Notes: generated from the sequence alone by a model not told the origin. Shown: positions 26,689 to 36,326, numbered from the stretch's first letter. The stretch: 64,000 bases of DNA from Humibacillus xanthopallidus (GCF_006717145.1 NZ_VFQF01000001.1:558001-622000); one strand, 5' to 3'. Numbers and translations: made by a program.

Positions 26689-28125
26689 ATGGCGCAGCGA
26701 CACATCGTGTTCCGCCCGGCGACGGAGCCGAGCGACACCTCTCAGGCCCTGCTCGACCGGTTCGAGGCGGTGCGCCGCGAGTTCGAGGTTGCCGACAGCT
26801 TCCCGCCCGAGGTCATCGCGGAGGCGCAGCGCGCGGCGGCCGAGGCCGACCTGCCGCAGCGCGACGAGACCGCGGTGCCGTTCATCACGATCGACCCGCC
26901 GACGTCGAAGGACCTCGACCAGGCGATGTCGATCGACCGCGACGGCGCGGGCTACCGGGTGCGCTACGCCATCGCCGACGTGCCCGCCTTCGTGCGCGCC
27001 GGCGGCGCCGTCGACGCGGAGGCGCGCCGCCGCGGGCAGACGGTCTACTGCCCCGACGAGCGGGTCCAGCTGCACCCGAGCGAGCTCAGCGAGGGCGCCG
27101 CGAGCCTGCTGCCCGACCAGGTGCGGCCGGCCTTCGTGTGGGACATGCGCCTCGCGGCCGACGGCGAGGGCATCGCTGTCGAGGTCTACCGCGCCATGGT
27201 GCGCAGCGTGCGCCGCTACGACTACGAGCAGGTGCAGCGTGCCGTCGACGACGGCAGCGCCGACGAGTGCCTCGTGCTGCTCAAGGAGGTCGGCGAGAAG
27301 CGCGTGCTGCTCGAGCGCGAGCGCGGTGGCGCGACGCTGCCGATGCCGGAGCAGGAGGTCGAGGAGGACGGCCACGGCGGCTTTCGCATCTCCTTCCGAC
27401 CGCTCCTCGCCTCGGAGGACTGGAACGCCCAGATCTCGCTGCTCACCGGCATGGGCGCGGCCGACCTGATGCTCAAGGGCAAGGTCGGCATCCTGCGCAC
27501 CATGCCGCCGCCCGACCCGCGTGACCTCAAGCGCTTCCGTCGCCAGGCGGCCGCGGCCGGGGTGCCGTGGCCAGACGGCCTCGCCTACGGCGAGTTCCTG
27601 CGGACGCTCGACCACTCGAACCCGCGTCACCTCGCCCTCATCCACGAGGCGACGACGCTCTTCCGTGGCGCCGGCTACACGCCGTTCGAGGGCGACGTGC
27701 CGGAGCGGCCGATCCATGCCGCGGTCGCGAACCCGTATGCGCACGTCACGGCGCCGCTGCGACGGCTCGTCGACCGCTTCGGTCTCGTCGTGTGCGAGGC
27801 GCTCTCGTCGGGCACGGAGGTGCCTGCTTGGGTACGTGAGGCGCTGCCGTCGCTGCCCGAGATCATGGCCGCCTCCGACCGGCGCACGAACGGCGTCGAG
27901 CGCGCGTGCACCGACGCTGTCGAGGCGGCCGAGCTCGTGCCGCTCGTCGGCGACACGCTTCCTGCCGTCGTCGTCGACGAGAACGGCAAGGGCGTCGTCG
28001 TGCAGCTCATCGACTTCGCCGTCGTGGCCAAGGCCAGCGGCACCGCCCGGCCGGGTGACTCGGTGAAGGTGCGGGTCGACGCCGCCGACGTGTCGACGGG
28101 CTCGATCACGCTCTCCGTCGTCTGA
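26689..28125 (+). CDS. RNB-domain exoribonuclease (RNase II/R type)
   Basis: 478 residues. The RNB signature PFITIDPPTSKDLDQAMSIDRD (residues 63-84) carries the catalytic aspartates. RPIHAAVANPYAHVTAPLRRLVDRF gives the C-terminal Tyr/Arg region. It lacks the N-terminal cold-shock domains and a recognisable S1 domain, so it is the short actinobacterial form. It should degrade RNA from the 3' end. The ATG at 26689 follows TAGGGTGA. A small hairpin follows 15 bases after the stop. Confidence 0.9.
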   Translation: MAQRHIVFRPATEPSDTSQALLDRFEAVRREFEVADSFPPEVIAEAQRAAAEADLPQRDETAVPFITIDPPTSKDLDQAMSIDRDGAGYRVRYAIADVPAFVRAGGAVDAEARRRGQTVYCPDERVQLHPSELSEGAASLLPDQVRPAFVWDMRLAADGEGIAVEVYRAMVRSVRRYDYEQVQRAVDDGSADECLVLLKEVGEKRVLLERERGGATLPMPEQEVEEDGHGGFRISFRPLLASEDWNAQISLLTGMGAADLMLKGKVGILRTMPPPDPRDLKRFRRQAAAAGVPWPDGLAYGEFLRTLDHSNPRHLALIHEATTLFRGAGYTPFEGDVPERPIHAAVANPYAHVTAPLRRLVDRFGLVVCEALSSGTEVPAWVREALPSLPEIMAASDRRTNGVERACTDAVEAAELVPLVGDTLPAVVVDENGKGVVVQLIDFAVVAKASGTARPGDSVKVRVDAADVSTGSITLSVV

Positions 28126-28140
28126 CGCCGGGTCCTCGAG

Positions 28141-28156
28141 CGCGGGTGCCCCCGCG
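28141..28156 (+). terminator. Small hairpin after the RNB gene
   Basis: CGCGGG and CCCGCG form a 6-bp stem with loop TGCC, 15 bases after the stop codon and between convergent genes. Confidence 0.4.
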
Positions 28157-28182
28157 TCCAGGGCTCGTCCCAGCGGCTCGAC

Positions 28183-28989
28183 TCAGGGGCTCGTCGCCGT
28201 GGCTGAGGGCGTCGCGCCCCCCGTCGGTATGCCGCCCGCTGGGCTGCCGCTCGACGCCGGCGCCGTCTGGGTGGTGGCCGGAGCCGTGGTCGGGGATGCA
28301 CCGGACGTGGCCCCCGTGGTGGCGGACCCGTCGGTGGCCTGCCCGGTCTGGGCTGCGCCCGCCGATGCGCTCGCCCCACCCGTCGCGCCCGCACCCGGCA
28401 CGGTCGGGGTGCCCGTCGCGCCGTTCGTGGGGGAGGTGACGGCGCCTCCGGAGCGGTCCGTGGAGGTGTCCGCGCCCGAGGCCGCCGACACCCGCCCGCC
28501 GATGGAGGTGCCGGTGACCTGCGCGCCGGTCGCGAGCTGGAGGCCGGTGAGAAAGGCCGCGGCGATGGCGAAGAGGGCGCCGGTCGTGACGAGCACGCGT
28601 CGCGTCGACGCCCGGTCGACGCGACGCCACCACGCGGGGGAGCGGGGTGGGTGCGGGTCAGCAGCCGGCCCGACGGCCACGTCGGTGTCGATTTCGGGTG
28701 GCTCCACCGCATACAGGGGCACCTCCTCGAGGTCACCGCGGCGCGACCGCACGAGCACGACGGCATCGCGCGCACGAGTCATCGACGCCGTGTAGAGGCT
28801 GGCCGCCACGGCCGAGATGAGGCTCAGCACGGCCGCGCCGGCGATGGTGCCGACGACGCCGAGGCGTGAGCCGAGGGCTGCCGCCGTCGCGGCGGCCGCG
28901 GAGCCGCCGAGCAGCTGGGTGAGGGAGAGATCGAGCACCTTTGCTCTGGTCTTCGTCGGGTTCTGGTCAGGTGTCGTCTGGTGCGTCAT
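28183..28989 (-). CDS. Membrane protein with two helices and a Thr/Ala/Gly-rich tail
   Basis: 268 residues. Hydrophobic segments lie at about 28-65 (a long or hairpin segment) and 133-155. They are joined by a charged cytoplasmic-type loop with ARDAVVLVRSRRGDLEEVPLYAVEPPEIDTD. The last 110 residues are low-complexity Ser/Thr/Ala/Gly/Pro, typical of an extracytoplasmic tail. No domain is recognised. The ATG at 28989 is preceded by a close AGGA. It is divergent from rtcB. Confidence 0.65.
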   Translation of the reverse strand: MTHQTTPDQNPTKTRAKVLDLSLTQLLGGSAAAATAAALGSRLGVVGTIAGAAVLSLISAVAASLYTASMTRARDAVVLVRSRRGDLEEVPLYAVEPPEIDTDVAVGPAADPHPPRSPAWWRRVDRASTRRVLVTTGALFAIAAAFLTGLQLATGAQVTGTSIGGRVSAASGADTSTDRSGGAVTSPTNGATGTPTVPGAGATGGASASAGAAQTGQATDGSATTGATSGASPTTAPATTQTAPASSGSPAGGIPTGGATPSATATSP

Positions 28990-29139
28990 GGTCCTGGCAT
29001 CGGTTGCGATCGTCGTCCGACTCCCCAGCGAACGGCGCCCCGAGATGGTTCCGCGCGTGCGAGCCGCGCGCACAAATCCCGGTGCGAGGCCGTGCGGGCG
29101 GCGCCTAGGGTCGCAGTCCCACCACCAGAGGAAGGAATC

Positions 29140-30309
29140 ATGGAGAAGATCTCGTCGACGCTCATCAGCTGGGCGTCGATCCTCGAGCCCGCGACACCCG
29201 CCCAGGCGGAGACGACGGCGACGATGCCGTTCATCCACCCGCACGTGGCGCTCATGCCTGACGCGCACCTCGGTCTGGGTGCGACCGTCGGGTCGGTCAT
29301 CCCGGCCCTCGGTGCCATCATGCCCGCGGCGGTCGGTGTCGACATCGGCTGCGGCATGATCGCGGTCCGCACCCAGTTCACGCGGCAGGAGCTGCCGGGG
29401 TATGCCGCCCCGCTGAGGGAGTCGATCGAGCGTGCGGTGCCGTTGTCGGCCGGGGTCTACAACACCACCGTCACGCTCGACCACACGGTCGAGCGGGTGG
29501 TCGACCTCGAGAGCCGAGCGGCAGAGGCGGACTTCGACCCGGCGGCATACGCGGGGAACTGGCGGCTGCAGCTGGGGACGCTGGGATCGGGCAACCACTT
29601 CATCGAGGTGACGGTCGACGAGCTCGAGCGGGTCTGGCTGTTCCTCCACTCGGGGTCGCGCGGGGTCGGCAACAAGATCGCCCAGCACCACATCAAGGTC
29701 GCCCAGCGGCTCAATGAGCGGTGGTGGATTCCGTTGCCGCACAAGGACCTTGCCTACCTCGTGGAGGGCACCGACGAGTTCTGGGCCTACATCCGCCAGA
29801 TGCGGTGGGCGCAGCACTTCGCCCTGCTCAACCGCGAGGAGATGATGGACCGGGTGGTCACGGCCTTCGAGCAGTGGGTCGGCGCGGACGTGGAGCGGCA
29901 CGAGGAGATCAACTGCCACCACAACTACACCGAGCAGGAGAAGCACTTCGGCAAGCAGGTGTGGCTCTCGCGCAAGGGCGCCATCTCTGCACGCAAGGGT
30001 GAGGCGGGTCTCGTGCCCGGGTCGATGGGCACGGCGTCCTACGTCGTCACGGGTCGGGGCAACCCGGTCGGCCTGCACTCGTCGCCGCACGGCGCAGGTC
30101 GGGCGCACTCGAGGTCGGCGGCTCGGCGGCTGTTCACGCGGGAGCAGCTGCGTGCGTCGATGGCCGGCATCGAGTACCGCGACACTGACGCCTTCATCGA
30201 CGAGATCCCGATGGCCTACAAGGACATCGACCAGGTCATGCTCGACGCGGCCGAGCTCGTCGAGGTCCGTCACACGCTGCGGCAGATCGTCAACGTCAAG
30301 GGCGACTGA
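29140..30309 (+). CDS. rtcB: RtcB-type RNA ligase
   Basis: 389 residues. Manganese- and guanylate-binding motifs are present: VGVDIGCGM, LGSGNHFIE, HSGSRGVGNK, HHNYTE, PGSMGTASYVV and the nucleotidylated His in SPHGAGRAHS. RtcB joins 2',3'-cyclic phosphate or 3'-phosphate RNA ends to 5'-OH ends using GTP and Mn. The length fits the shorter bacterial clade. The ATG at 29140 has GAGGAAGG 3-4 bases upstream. No archease or RtcA gene is next to it. Confidence 0.92.
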   Translation: MEKISSTLISWASILEPATPAQAETTATMPFIHPHVALMPDAHLGLGATVGSVIPALGAIMPAAVGVDIGCGMIAVRTQFTRQELPGYAAPLRESIERAVPLSAGVYNTTVTLDHTVERVVDLESRAAEADFDPAAYAGNWRLQLGTLGSGNHFIEVTVDELERVWLFLHSGSRGVGNKIAQHHIKVAQRLNERWWIPLPHKDLAYLVEGTDEFWAYIRQMRWAQHFALLNREEMMDRVVTAFEQWVGADVERHEEINCHHNYTEQEKHFGKQVWLSRKGAISARKGEAGLVPGSMGTASYVVTGRGNPVGLHSSPHGAGRAHSRSAARRLFTREQLRASMAGIEYRDTDAFIDEIPMAYKDIDQVMLDAAELVEVRHTLRQIVNVKGD

Positions 30310-30328
30310 CGCGGGTCCGAGAACGGGG

Positions 30329-30358
30329 CACCGGCTGACGCAGGCGCGTCAGCCGGTG
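30329..30358. terminator. Bidirectional hairpin overlapping the ppc stop codon
   Basis: CACCGGCTGACGC (30329-30341) and its exact complement (30346-30358) form a 13-bp stem with loop AGGC. It follows rtcB by 19 bases, and its right arm contains the last codons and stop of ppc on the other strand. Confidence 0.8.
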
Positions 30359-33030
30359 TTGCGCAGCCCGGCGGCGATGCCGTTCATCGTCAGGAGCAGG
30401 GCGCGGCGCAGCTCGGGGTCGGCGGCCTGGCCTGAGCGGGTGCGCTGGAGCAGCGCGATCTGCAGCTCGTGCACCGCGTGGAGCCGGCCGTGGCGCACCG
30501 CGAAGGTGCGCCGCAGCACCGGCTCGTCGGAGAGCAGCGCGTCCTTGCCGGTGACGGCCAGCAGGTGCTGGACGGTGCGGGTGTGCTCGTCGGTCACGGC
30601 CCCGAAGAACCGCTGGAGCGAGGGGTCGACGAGCTGCTCGACGTAGCGCCGGCTGATCGCGAGGTCGGTCTTGCTCAGTGTCATCTCCACGTTGGAGAGG
30701 AACATCCGCAGGAAGCGCCACCGCCGGACCGCCTCCTCGAGCTGGTCGGAGTAGCCGGCGTCGATGGCGGCGGCGAGGCCCGAGCCGACCCCGAACCAGC
30801 CGGGGATGAGCTGGCGCGACTGCGTCCACCCGAAGACCCAGGGGATGGCGCGGAGGTCCTCGAGCCGGCCCCCGCCACCTCGGCGCGCGGGCCGCGAGCC
30901 GAGGTTGAGGTCGGCGAGCTCGTCGACGGGGGTCGACTGGCGGAAGTACTCGGGGAACGCCTCGTCGCCGACGAGGTCGAGGTATGCCGCGTGCGACGCC
31001 TCCGAGATGACGTCCATGAGGCTGTCCCACCGTCGACGGACCTCGATGGTGTTCTGCGCCTCGCGGCGCAGGGTCGCCGCTCGCAGGGTCGCCGCGAGCG
31101 ACAGCTCCATGTTGTGGTGGGCGAGGGAGCGCACGAGGTACTTGTCGGAGATGACCTCGCCCTGCTCGGTGAACTTGATCCGCCCGCTGACGGTGCCAGC
31201 CGGCTGGGCGACGATGGCCTCGTGGGTCGGGCCTCCGCCTCGTCCGACGCTGCCTCCGCGGCCATGGAACATCACGAGGCTCACCCCGTGCGTGCGAGCG
31301 ACCTCGACGAGCTCGCGCTGGGCGCGGTGCAGGCCCCAGCGCGAGACGGTGATGCCGCCGAGCTTGGACGAGTCGGAGTAGCCGAGCATGACCTCCTGGC
31401 TGTCACCACGGAGGCGTACGAGCTCGCGGTAGGGGGCGCACGAGAGGAGCCGGTCGAGGAAGTCACCGGCGATGGCGAGCGAGGAGGGGGTCTCGAGCAG
31501 GGGTACGAAGCCGATGCGGGCGACGCCTGCGTTGACATCGACGAGTCCGGCCTGGCGGGCGAGGACCGCGGCGGCGAGCACGTCGTCGACGTCCTCGCTC
31601 ATCGAGACGATGTAGGACTCGATGGCGCCCGGGTCGCGGTCGAGGGCGCGGCGCACCGTGTGGAAGGTCTCCATCGTGCGCTCCGGCACGCCCTCGAGCC
31701 GGGTCGTGGGGCTGAGCAGCGGCCGGGGTTCAGCGAGCTCGCGGGCGAGCAGGTCGGTGCGCTCCTGGGGGCTGAGCGTCGCGTAGGCGGGGTCCTGCCC
31801 GACGAGGTCGTAGAGCTGCGCGAGCGTCGTGTGGTGGTGCGCCGCGTGCTCGCGGATGTCGAGGACCGCGAGGTGGAAGCCGATGAGCGACACCGTGCGC
31901 ATGACGCGGGAGACCGGGCCGCGAGCGGTCAGCTCCCCCCGGTGGTCGACGAGCGAGCGGTGGATCGTGGCGAGGTCGGCGAGGAGCTCGTCGGCGTCGG
32001 CGTAGGAGCGCTCGCTGTGCTGACCGTCGAGCAGTCGACCGGAGGTGGCGGCCAGCCGGTCGAGCATGGTCTGCAGGGCCGCGCGGTAGGGCTCCTCGGT
32101 CTGCGCGCCCTCGGTGAGGGCGAGCACCTCGTCGCTCGGCGGGACGACGCGGGAGGACTCCGACATCTCCACCTGGAGCGCCTGGAGGTTGCGTTCGAGC
32201 ACCCTCAGCGCGGTCCTCGTCTGCTGGAGGAGCACCTCCTCCGTGACGGCAGGGGTGACGAGGGGGTTGCCGTCGCGGTCGCCGCCCACCCAGGAGCCGA
32301 GCCGCACTGGCACCGCCGTGGGGGAGAGGTCGACCCCGAGCCCGGCGAGACCCGCCGCGAGCTCGTCGACGACCTCCGGGAGCACCTGGTCGGCGAGCTC
32401 CTCGAGGTAGAAGAGGGCCGATCGGGCCTCTTCGATGACGCGGGGCCGGTCGACGCGCAGCTCGTCGGTCTGCCAGAGCCGCTCGATGACCTCGGCCAAC
32501 CGCCGCTCGACCCGTGCGCCGTCGCCCGGCTGCGACCGGGGGTCGGCCCGCTCCTCGAGGAGGTCGGCGACCTGACGGATCTTGGTGAGGACCGACCTGC
32601 GGGAGGCCTCGGTCGGGTGCGCGGTGAACACGGGGCGCACCTCCACCTGTTCGACGGTCCGGGAGAGGTCGGCGGTGTCGAGACCGGCCGCGCGCACCGC
32701 GTCCATCGTGTCGGCGAGGGAGGCCCCGTCGTGCAGGGCGGACTCGTCGAGCCGGTGCACCTGCTCGGCGACGTTGATGAGGTGGAAGTAGACGGTGAAG
32801 GCGCGCGCCAGCTTGGCGCTGCGATCCGGGTCCAGGGCGCTGAGGGCCTGGGTGATGCGTGCGTCGTCGGCCGGGGAGCCCGAGGCGTGTGCCGCCGACG
32901 CCCACCGCTCGACGTCCTGCATCTGCGTGACGACCTCGGCGCTGTCGTGTCTCTCGACGGTTTCGTAGAGCAGGCGCGTGAGCAGCTGGACGTCGGCATC
33001 AAGGCGGGTGTCTTCGGTGCTCGGAGTCAC
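30349..33030 (-). CDS. ppc: Phosphoenolpyruvate carboxylase
   Basis: 893 residues, full length. The first catalytic motif VFTAHPTEASRRS has His138. FHGRGGSVGRGGGP carries the second active-site region, GYSDSSKLGG is present, and the C-terminus ends in the invariant NTG. It carboxylates phosphoenolpyruvate to oxaloacetate to refill the citric acid cycle. The GTG at 33030 has AGGGTTGG upstream. The gene is divergent from prfC and convergent with rtcB, sharing a terminator hairpin with the latter. Confidence 0.97.
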   Translation of the reverse strand: MTPSTEDTRLDADVQLLTRLLYETVERHDSAEVVTQMQDVERWASAAHASGSPADDARITQALSALDPDRSAKLARAFTVYFHLINVAEQVHRLDESALHDGASLADTMDAVRAAGLDTADLSRTVEQVEVRPVFTAHPTEASRRSVLTKIRQVADLLEERADPRSQPGDGARVERRLAEVIERLWQTDELRVDRPRVIEEARSALFYLEELADQVLPEVVDELAAGLAGLGVDLSPTAVPVRLGSWVGGDRDGNPLVTPAVTEEVLLQQTRTALRVLERNLQALQVEMSESSRVVPPSDEVLALTEGAQTEEPYRAALQTMLDRLAATSGRLLDGQHSERSYADADELLADLATIHRSLVDHRGELTARGPVSRVMRTVSLIGFHLAVLDIREHAAHHHTTLAQLYDLVGQDPAYATLSPQERTDLLARELAEPRPLLSPTTRLEGVPERTMETFHTVRRALDRDPGAIESYIVSMSEDVDDVLAAAVLARQAGLVDVNAGVARIGFVPLLETPSSLAIAGDFLDRLLSCAPYRELVRLRGDSQEVMLGYSDSSKLGGITVSRWGLHRAQRELVEVARTHGVSLVMFHGRGGSVGRGGGPTHEAIVAQPAGTVSGRIKFTEQGEVISDKYLVRSLAHHNMELSLAATLRAATLRREAQNTIEVRRRWDSLMDVISEASHAAYLDLVGDEAFPEYFRQSTPVDELADLNLGSRPARRGGGGRLEDLRAIPWVFGWTQSRQLIPGWFGVGSGLAAAIDAGYSDQLEEAVRRWRFLRMFLSNVEMTLSKTDLAISRRYVEQLVDPSLQRFFGAVTDEHTRTVQHLLAVTGKDALLSDEPVLRRTFAVRHGRLHAVHELQIALLQRTRSGQAADPELRRALLLTMNGIAAGLRNTG

Positions 33031-33189
33031 GGTCCAACCCTAGGGGCGCTGCTTGGGTGGCGTCAGGCGTTGTGCCCGACGCTGGGGCGGGCACACCTGA
33101 CAGGACCCGCTGCGCGCTCCGCGTGGGTGGGCGCCGATGCCGTGGATCGGGCCCAGCGATGGGAGACTCGACCCGATCACTGGAGGACC

Positions 33190-34830
33190 ATGCACACGAC
33201 CGCGTCGCCTACCGAGCGCGACCTCGAGACCACCCGCCACACCGCCACCGGGGGCAATGCCTCCCCGGAGGTTGCCGAGCAGGCGGCCCGGCGCCGCACC
33301 TTCGCCGTCATCTCGCACCCCGACGCGGGCAAGTCGACGCTGACCGAGGCGCTGGCGCTGCATGCCCACGCCATCGGCGAGGCGGGCGCCGTGCACGGCA
33401 AGGGCAACCGTCGTGGGGTCGTGTCCGACTGGATGGAGATGGAGCGCGACCGCGGCATCTCCATCACGTCCGCGGTGCTTCAGTTCGCCTACGCCGAGAC
33501 GGTGATCAACCTGCTCGACACCCCCGGGCACGCCGACTTCTCGGAGGACACCTACCGCGTCCTCGCTGCCGTGGACGCGGCCGTCATGCTCGTCGACGCC
33601 GCCAAGGGCATCGAGCCGCAGACGCACAAGCTCTTCGAGGTATGCCGTGCCCGTGGCGTCCCCGTCATCACGGTCGTCAACAAGTGGGACCGCCCCGGTC
33701 TCGATGCGCTCGCGATCATGGACGAGCTGACGACGCGTCTCGACCTGCACCCCATGCCGCTGACCTGGCCGGTCGGGGTGGCCGGCGACTTCCGTGGTGT
33801 GCTCGACTGTGCCACAGGCGATTTCGTCGAGTTCACCCGCACTCCCGGTGGCGCGACCGAGGCCATCGCCACGCGGTGGTCCGCCGAGGAGGCCCGGGCG
33901 ACCGTGGGTGAGGTCTTCACCCAGGCGGAGGAGGAGTACGACCTCCTGAACGCCTCCGGTCACGGCTTCGACCTCGAGCTCTTCCTGTCCGGTGCTGCGA
34001 CGCCGGTCCTCTTCGGCTCGGCGGTGCTGAACTTCGGCGTGCGCCAGCTGCTCGACACCCTCGTAGCGCTGGCGCCCGCGCCGGGTGCGCGCGCCGACGC
34101 GTCCGGCGGTGCGCGTGCGGTCTCGGCCCCCTTCTCCGGGTTCGTCTTCAAGATCCAGGCGGGCATGGACAAGGCCCACCGCGACCGGCTCGCCTTCGTG
34201 CGCGTGTGCTCCGGCCACTTCACCCGCGGCATGGTCGTCACCCATGCCGACACGGGGCGTCCCTTCGCGACGAAGTATGCGCAGAGCGTCTTCGGACGCG
34301 ACCGGTCGACTCTCGACGAGGCCTTCCCCGGCGACGTCATCGGGCTCGTCAACGCGAACGCGCTGCGCGTCGGTGACACGCTCTTCGCCGAGGAGAAGGT
34401 CGCCTTCCCGCGGATCCCGCTCTTCGCTCCCGAGCACTTCGCCGTGGCCCGGGCCGCGGTCAGCGGCAAGCAGAAGCAGTTCCGCCGTGGCATCGAGCAG
34501 CTGGGGGAGGAGGGCGTCGTGCAGGTGCTGCACTCCGACCGGCGTGGCGCGCAGGCGCCGGTGCTCGCCGCCGTCGGCCCCATGCAGTTCGACGTCGCGA
34601 AGCACCGGATGGAGCACGAGTTCGGCTCGCCCATCCGGCTCGAGCAGCTGCCCTACTCCGTCGCGCGGGCGGTCATACCGGCTGCGCTGCCCCAGCTGGA
34701 GAACCGTGGGGGAGCCGAGGCGCTCACCCGCGCCGACGGCGTGCACCTGGCGGTCTTCGCCGACAAGTGGCGCATGGCGTCGGTCGAGCGCGACCTCCCG
34801 GCAGGGGCCCTCAGCCCCGTCTTCGGCTGA
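33190..34830 (+). CDS. prfC: Peptide chain release factor 3
   Basis: 546 residues. A GTPase domain has the P-loop ISHPDAGKST near residue 42, DTPGHADFSEDTYR and NKWDRPG, and is followed by the RF3 domain II and III (KQKQFRRGIEQLGEEGVVQVL). It recycles RF1/RF2 from the ribosome after termination. The ATG at 33190 has GGAGG 3-4 bases upstream. The frame stays open more than 2.7 kb further upstream, but that part is only antisense to ppc. The spermidine-synthase-like gene follows after 4 bases. Confidence 0.95.
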   Translation: MHTTASPTERDLETTRHTATGGNASPEVAEQAARRRTFAVISHPDAGKSTLTEALALHAHAIGEAGAVHGKGNRRGVVSDWMEMERDRGISITSAVLQFAYAETVINLLDTPGHADFSEDTYRVLAAVDAAVMLVDAAKGIEPQTHKLFEVCRARGVPVITVVNKWDRPGLDALAIMDELTTRLDLHPMPLTWPVGVAGDFRGVLDCATGDFVEFTRTPGGATEAIATRWSAEEARATVGEVFTQAEEEYDLLNASGHGFDLELFLSGAATPVLFGSAVLNFGVRQLLDTLVALAPAPGARADASGGARAVSAPFSGFVFKIQAGMDKAHRDRLAFVRVCSGHFTRGMVVTHADTGRPFATKYAQSVFGRDRSTLDEAFPGDVIGLVNANALRVGDTLFAEEKVAFPRIPLFAPEHFAVARAAVSGKQKQFRRGIEQLGEEGVVQVLHSDRRGAQAPVLAAVGPMQFDVAKHRMEHEFGSPIRLEQLPYSVARAVIPAALPQLENRGGAEALTRADGVHLAVFADKWRMASVERDLPAGALSPVFG

Positions 34831-34834
34831 TCCC

Positions 34835-35563
34835 GTGAGCAAGCGTCTCGAGGAGATCGACTGGCAGCACACGTCGCTCGGCACGATCAGCCTGCGCCGC
34901 AGACTCGAGCCGACACTGCAGGTCGACGTCTACGAGGTGAAGCTCGGCGACGAGTTCCTCATGTCGAGCCTCTTCACCGTGGCGGAGATCGAGCTGGCCC
35001 GACTGGGGCTCGCGGCCGTGGGCGGTGCGGCTCTTGACGTGCTCGTCGGTGGTCTCGGTCTCGGCTACACGGCTGCCGCCGCCCTCGAGGACGACCGCGT
35101 ACGGTCGGTGACCGTCGTCGAGGCACTGGCGCCGGTCATCTCGTGGCACCGCCGGCAGCTGCTGCCCGACACGGCGGAACTGACGACCGACCCCCGCACC
35201 GTGCTCGTCGAGGGCGACTTCTTCGCGTTGTCGCGCGGGTCCACAGGGTTCGGCCCCGATGCGCCGGCGCGATTCCACGCCGTGCTTCTCGACATCGACC
35301 ACACGCCCCACCACGTGCTGCACCCGAGCCACGCGTCGTTCTACACCGGCGACGGACTGCGCGAACTGGCAGCGCGCCTCCATCCGGGCGGCGTCTTCGC
35401 CCTGTGGTCGGACGACCCACCGGACGAGCCCTTCACGGCGCTGCTCGCCGAGGTCTTCGACACCGCCACGGCCCACCTCGTCACCTTCCCCAACCCCCTG
35501 ACGGGCGGAACCTCGTCCAACTCGGTCTACGTCGCGACGCGGGGTGCGCAGGTGCCGGACTGA
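34835..35563 (+). CDS. Spermidine-synthase-like methyltransferase-fold protein
   Basis: 242 residues with a Rossmann-type fold: LDVLVGGLGLGYTAAAAL as the nucleotide-binding loop, VTVVEALAPVISWHR, and FHAVLLDIDHTPHHVLHPSHASFYT, the position of the aminopropyl-transfer Asp region in spermidine synthases. The family is widespread in actinobacteria and its substrate is unknown; polyamine synthesis is unproven. The GTG at 34835 is 4 bases after the prfC stop with no clear ribosome site, so it probably depends on translation of prfC. Confidence 0.75.
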   Translation: MSKRLEEIDWQHTSLGTISLRRRLEPTLQVDVYEVKLGDEFLMSSLFTVAEIELARLGLAAVGGAALDVLVGGLGLGYTAAAALEDDRVRSVTVVEALAPVISWHRRQLLPDTAELTTDPRTVLVEGDFFALSRGSTGFGPDAPARFHAVLLDIDHTPHHVLHPSHASFYTGDGLRELAARLHPGGVFALWSDDPPDEPFTALLAEVFDTATAHLVTFPNPLTGGTSSNSVYVATRGAQVPD

Positions 35564-35615
35564 CGAACCACCTGCGGCGCGGTGACCGCGGTCGGGGCGG
35601 ACGGCATACGGGCTC

Positions 35616-35621
35616 TATGCT
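35616..35621 (+). promoter_or_regulatory. -10 element of rnpB
   Basis: TATGCT lies 7 bases before the predicted 5' end of the RNase P RNA. The motif ACGGCATAC sits just upstream at 35601-35609, where a -35 region would be. No good -35 hexamer is visible. Confidence 0.45.
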
Positions 35622-35628
35622 GGGTGGC

Positions 35629-36026
35629 GGATGAGTCGGCCAGACGGTCGCGTCAGGGCCTCGGCCCTGCCGAGGAACGTCCGGGCTCCACAGGGCAGGG
35701 TGGTGGCCAACAGCCACCCGGGGTGACCCGCGGGACAGTGCCACAGAGAACAGACCGCCGGCCGCTTCGGCAGCCGGTAAGGGTGAAACGGTGGTGTAAG
35801 AGACCACCAGCGTTCCAGGTGACTGGAGCGGCTCGGTAAACCCCACCCGGAGCAAGTCCAGACAGTGCATGCACGGCGCCCTCGGGCGCCGAGGAGACCG
35901 GCCCGGTCGAGTGTGCGGGTAGGACGCTCGAGCCGGCCAGCAATGGTCGGCCCAGATGGATGGCCGTCGCCTCGTCACCGGTAACGGGGGCGAGGAACAG
36001 AACCCGGCGTATCGGCCGACTCATCC
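35629..36026 (+). ncRNA. rnpB: RNase P RNA (class A)
   Basis: About 398 bases. The terminal P1 helix is a perfect 13-bp pairing of GGATGAGTCGGCC (35629-35641) with its complement at 36014-36026. Conserved core segments are present: CGAGGAACGTCCGGGCTCCACAG, AACAGCCACCCGGGGTGACCC, GGGTGAAACGGTGGTGTAAGAG, GGTAAACCCCACCCGGAGCAAG and the 3' core near GGCCCAGATGGATGGCCGTC. It is the catalytic subunit that matures tRNA 5' ends. A hairpin terminator follows at 36064. The accessory island begins right after it. Confidence 0.97.
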
Positions 36027-36063
36027 ACCCCCGCCGAGGATGCACGGGCAGTCGGACCAGGAT

Positions 36064-36084
36064 TCGGCACGGGCCCGGTGCCGA
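36064..36084 (+). terminator. Hairpin after rnpB
   Basis: TCGGCAC and GTGCCGA form a 7-bp stem with loop GGGCCCG, about 40 bases after the RNase P RNA and just before the integrase remnant. Confidence 0.6.
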
Positions 36085-36098
36085 CGTCCTTCGGGTCG

Positions 36099-36218
36099 TC
36101 ACGTGCCGGAGGCCATGTAGGCGACGAGGATGTAGTTGGGGTGGGGGTCGAGGTTCTTGCGGGCTCGGCCGTAGCGCATGGTGGTGCGGGGGTCGGCGGG
36201 CTTGGCGGCGATCTGGAC
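36099..36218 (-). pseudogene. 3' remnant of a tyrosine recombinase
   Basis: The minus strand encodes VQIAAKPADPRTTMRYGRARKN and onward to YMASGT followed by a stop. That is the last 39 residues of an integrase closely related to the intact one at 37851-38771, including the catalytic Tyr. By eye the DNA is about 88-89% identical over 115 bases. No frame continues upstream, so the rest of the gene is gone. It abuts rnpB. Confidence 0.8.
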
Positions 36219-36326
36219 GAGCGGATACTCCGGGGAGTGTGTCCGTGGGCCTCGCTCTGCGCGGTGGCCCTAGAGGCTGTCTCGGGGGCGTGGTTGCTGC
36301 ACCGAGAAGAGCGTGCGCGTGTTGAG

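Noticed and set aside
30469-33189. Very long plus-strand frame opposite ppc, continuous with prfC
   Set aside because: High-G+C third-position bias creates long antisense frames; the minus strand has unmistakable phosphoenolpyruvate carboxylase motifs, and prfC has its own start at 33190.
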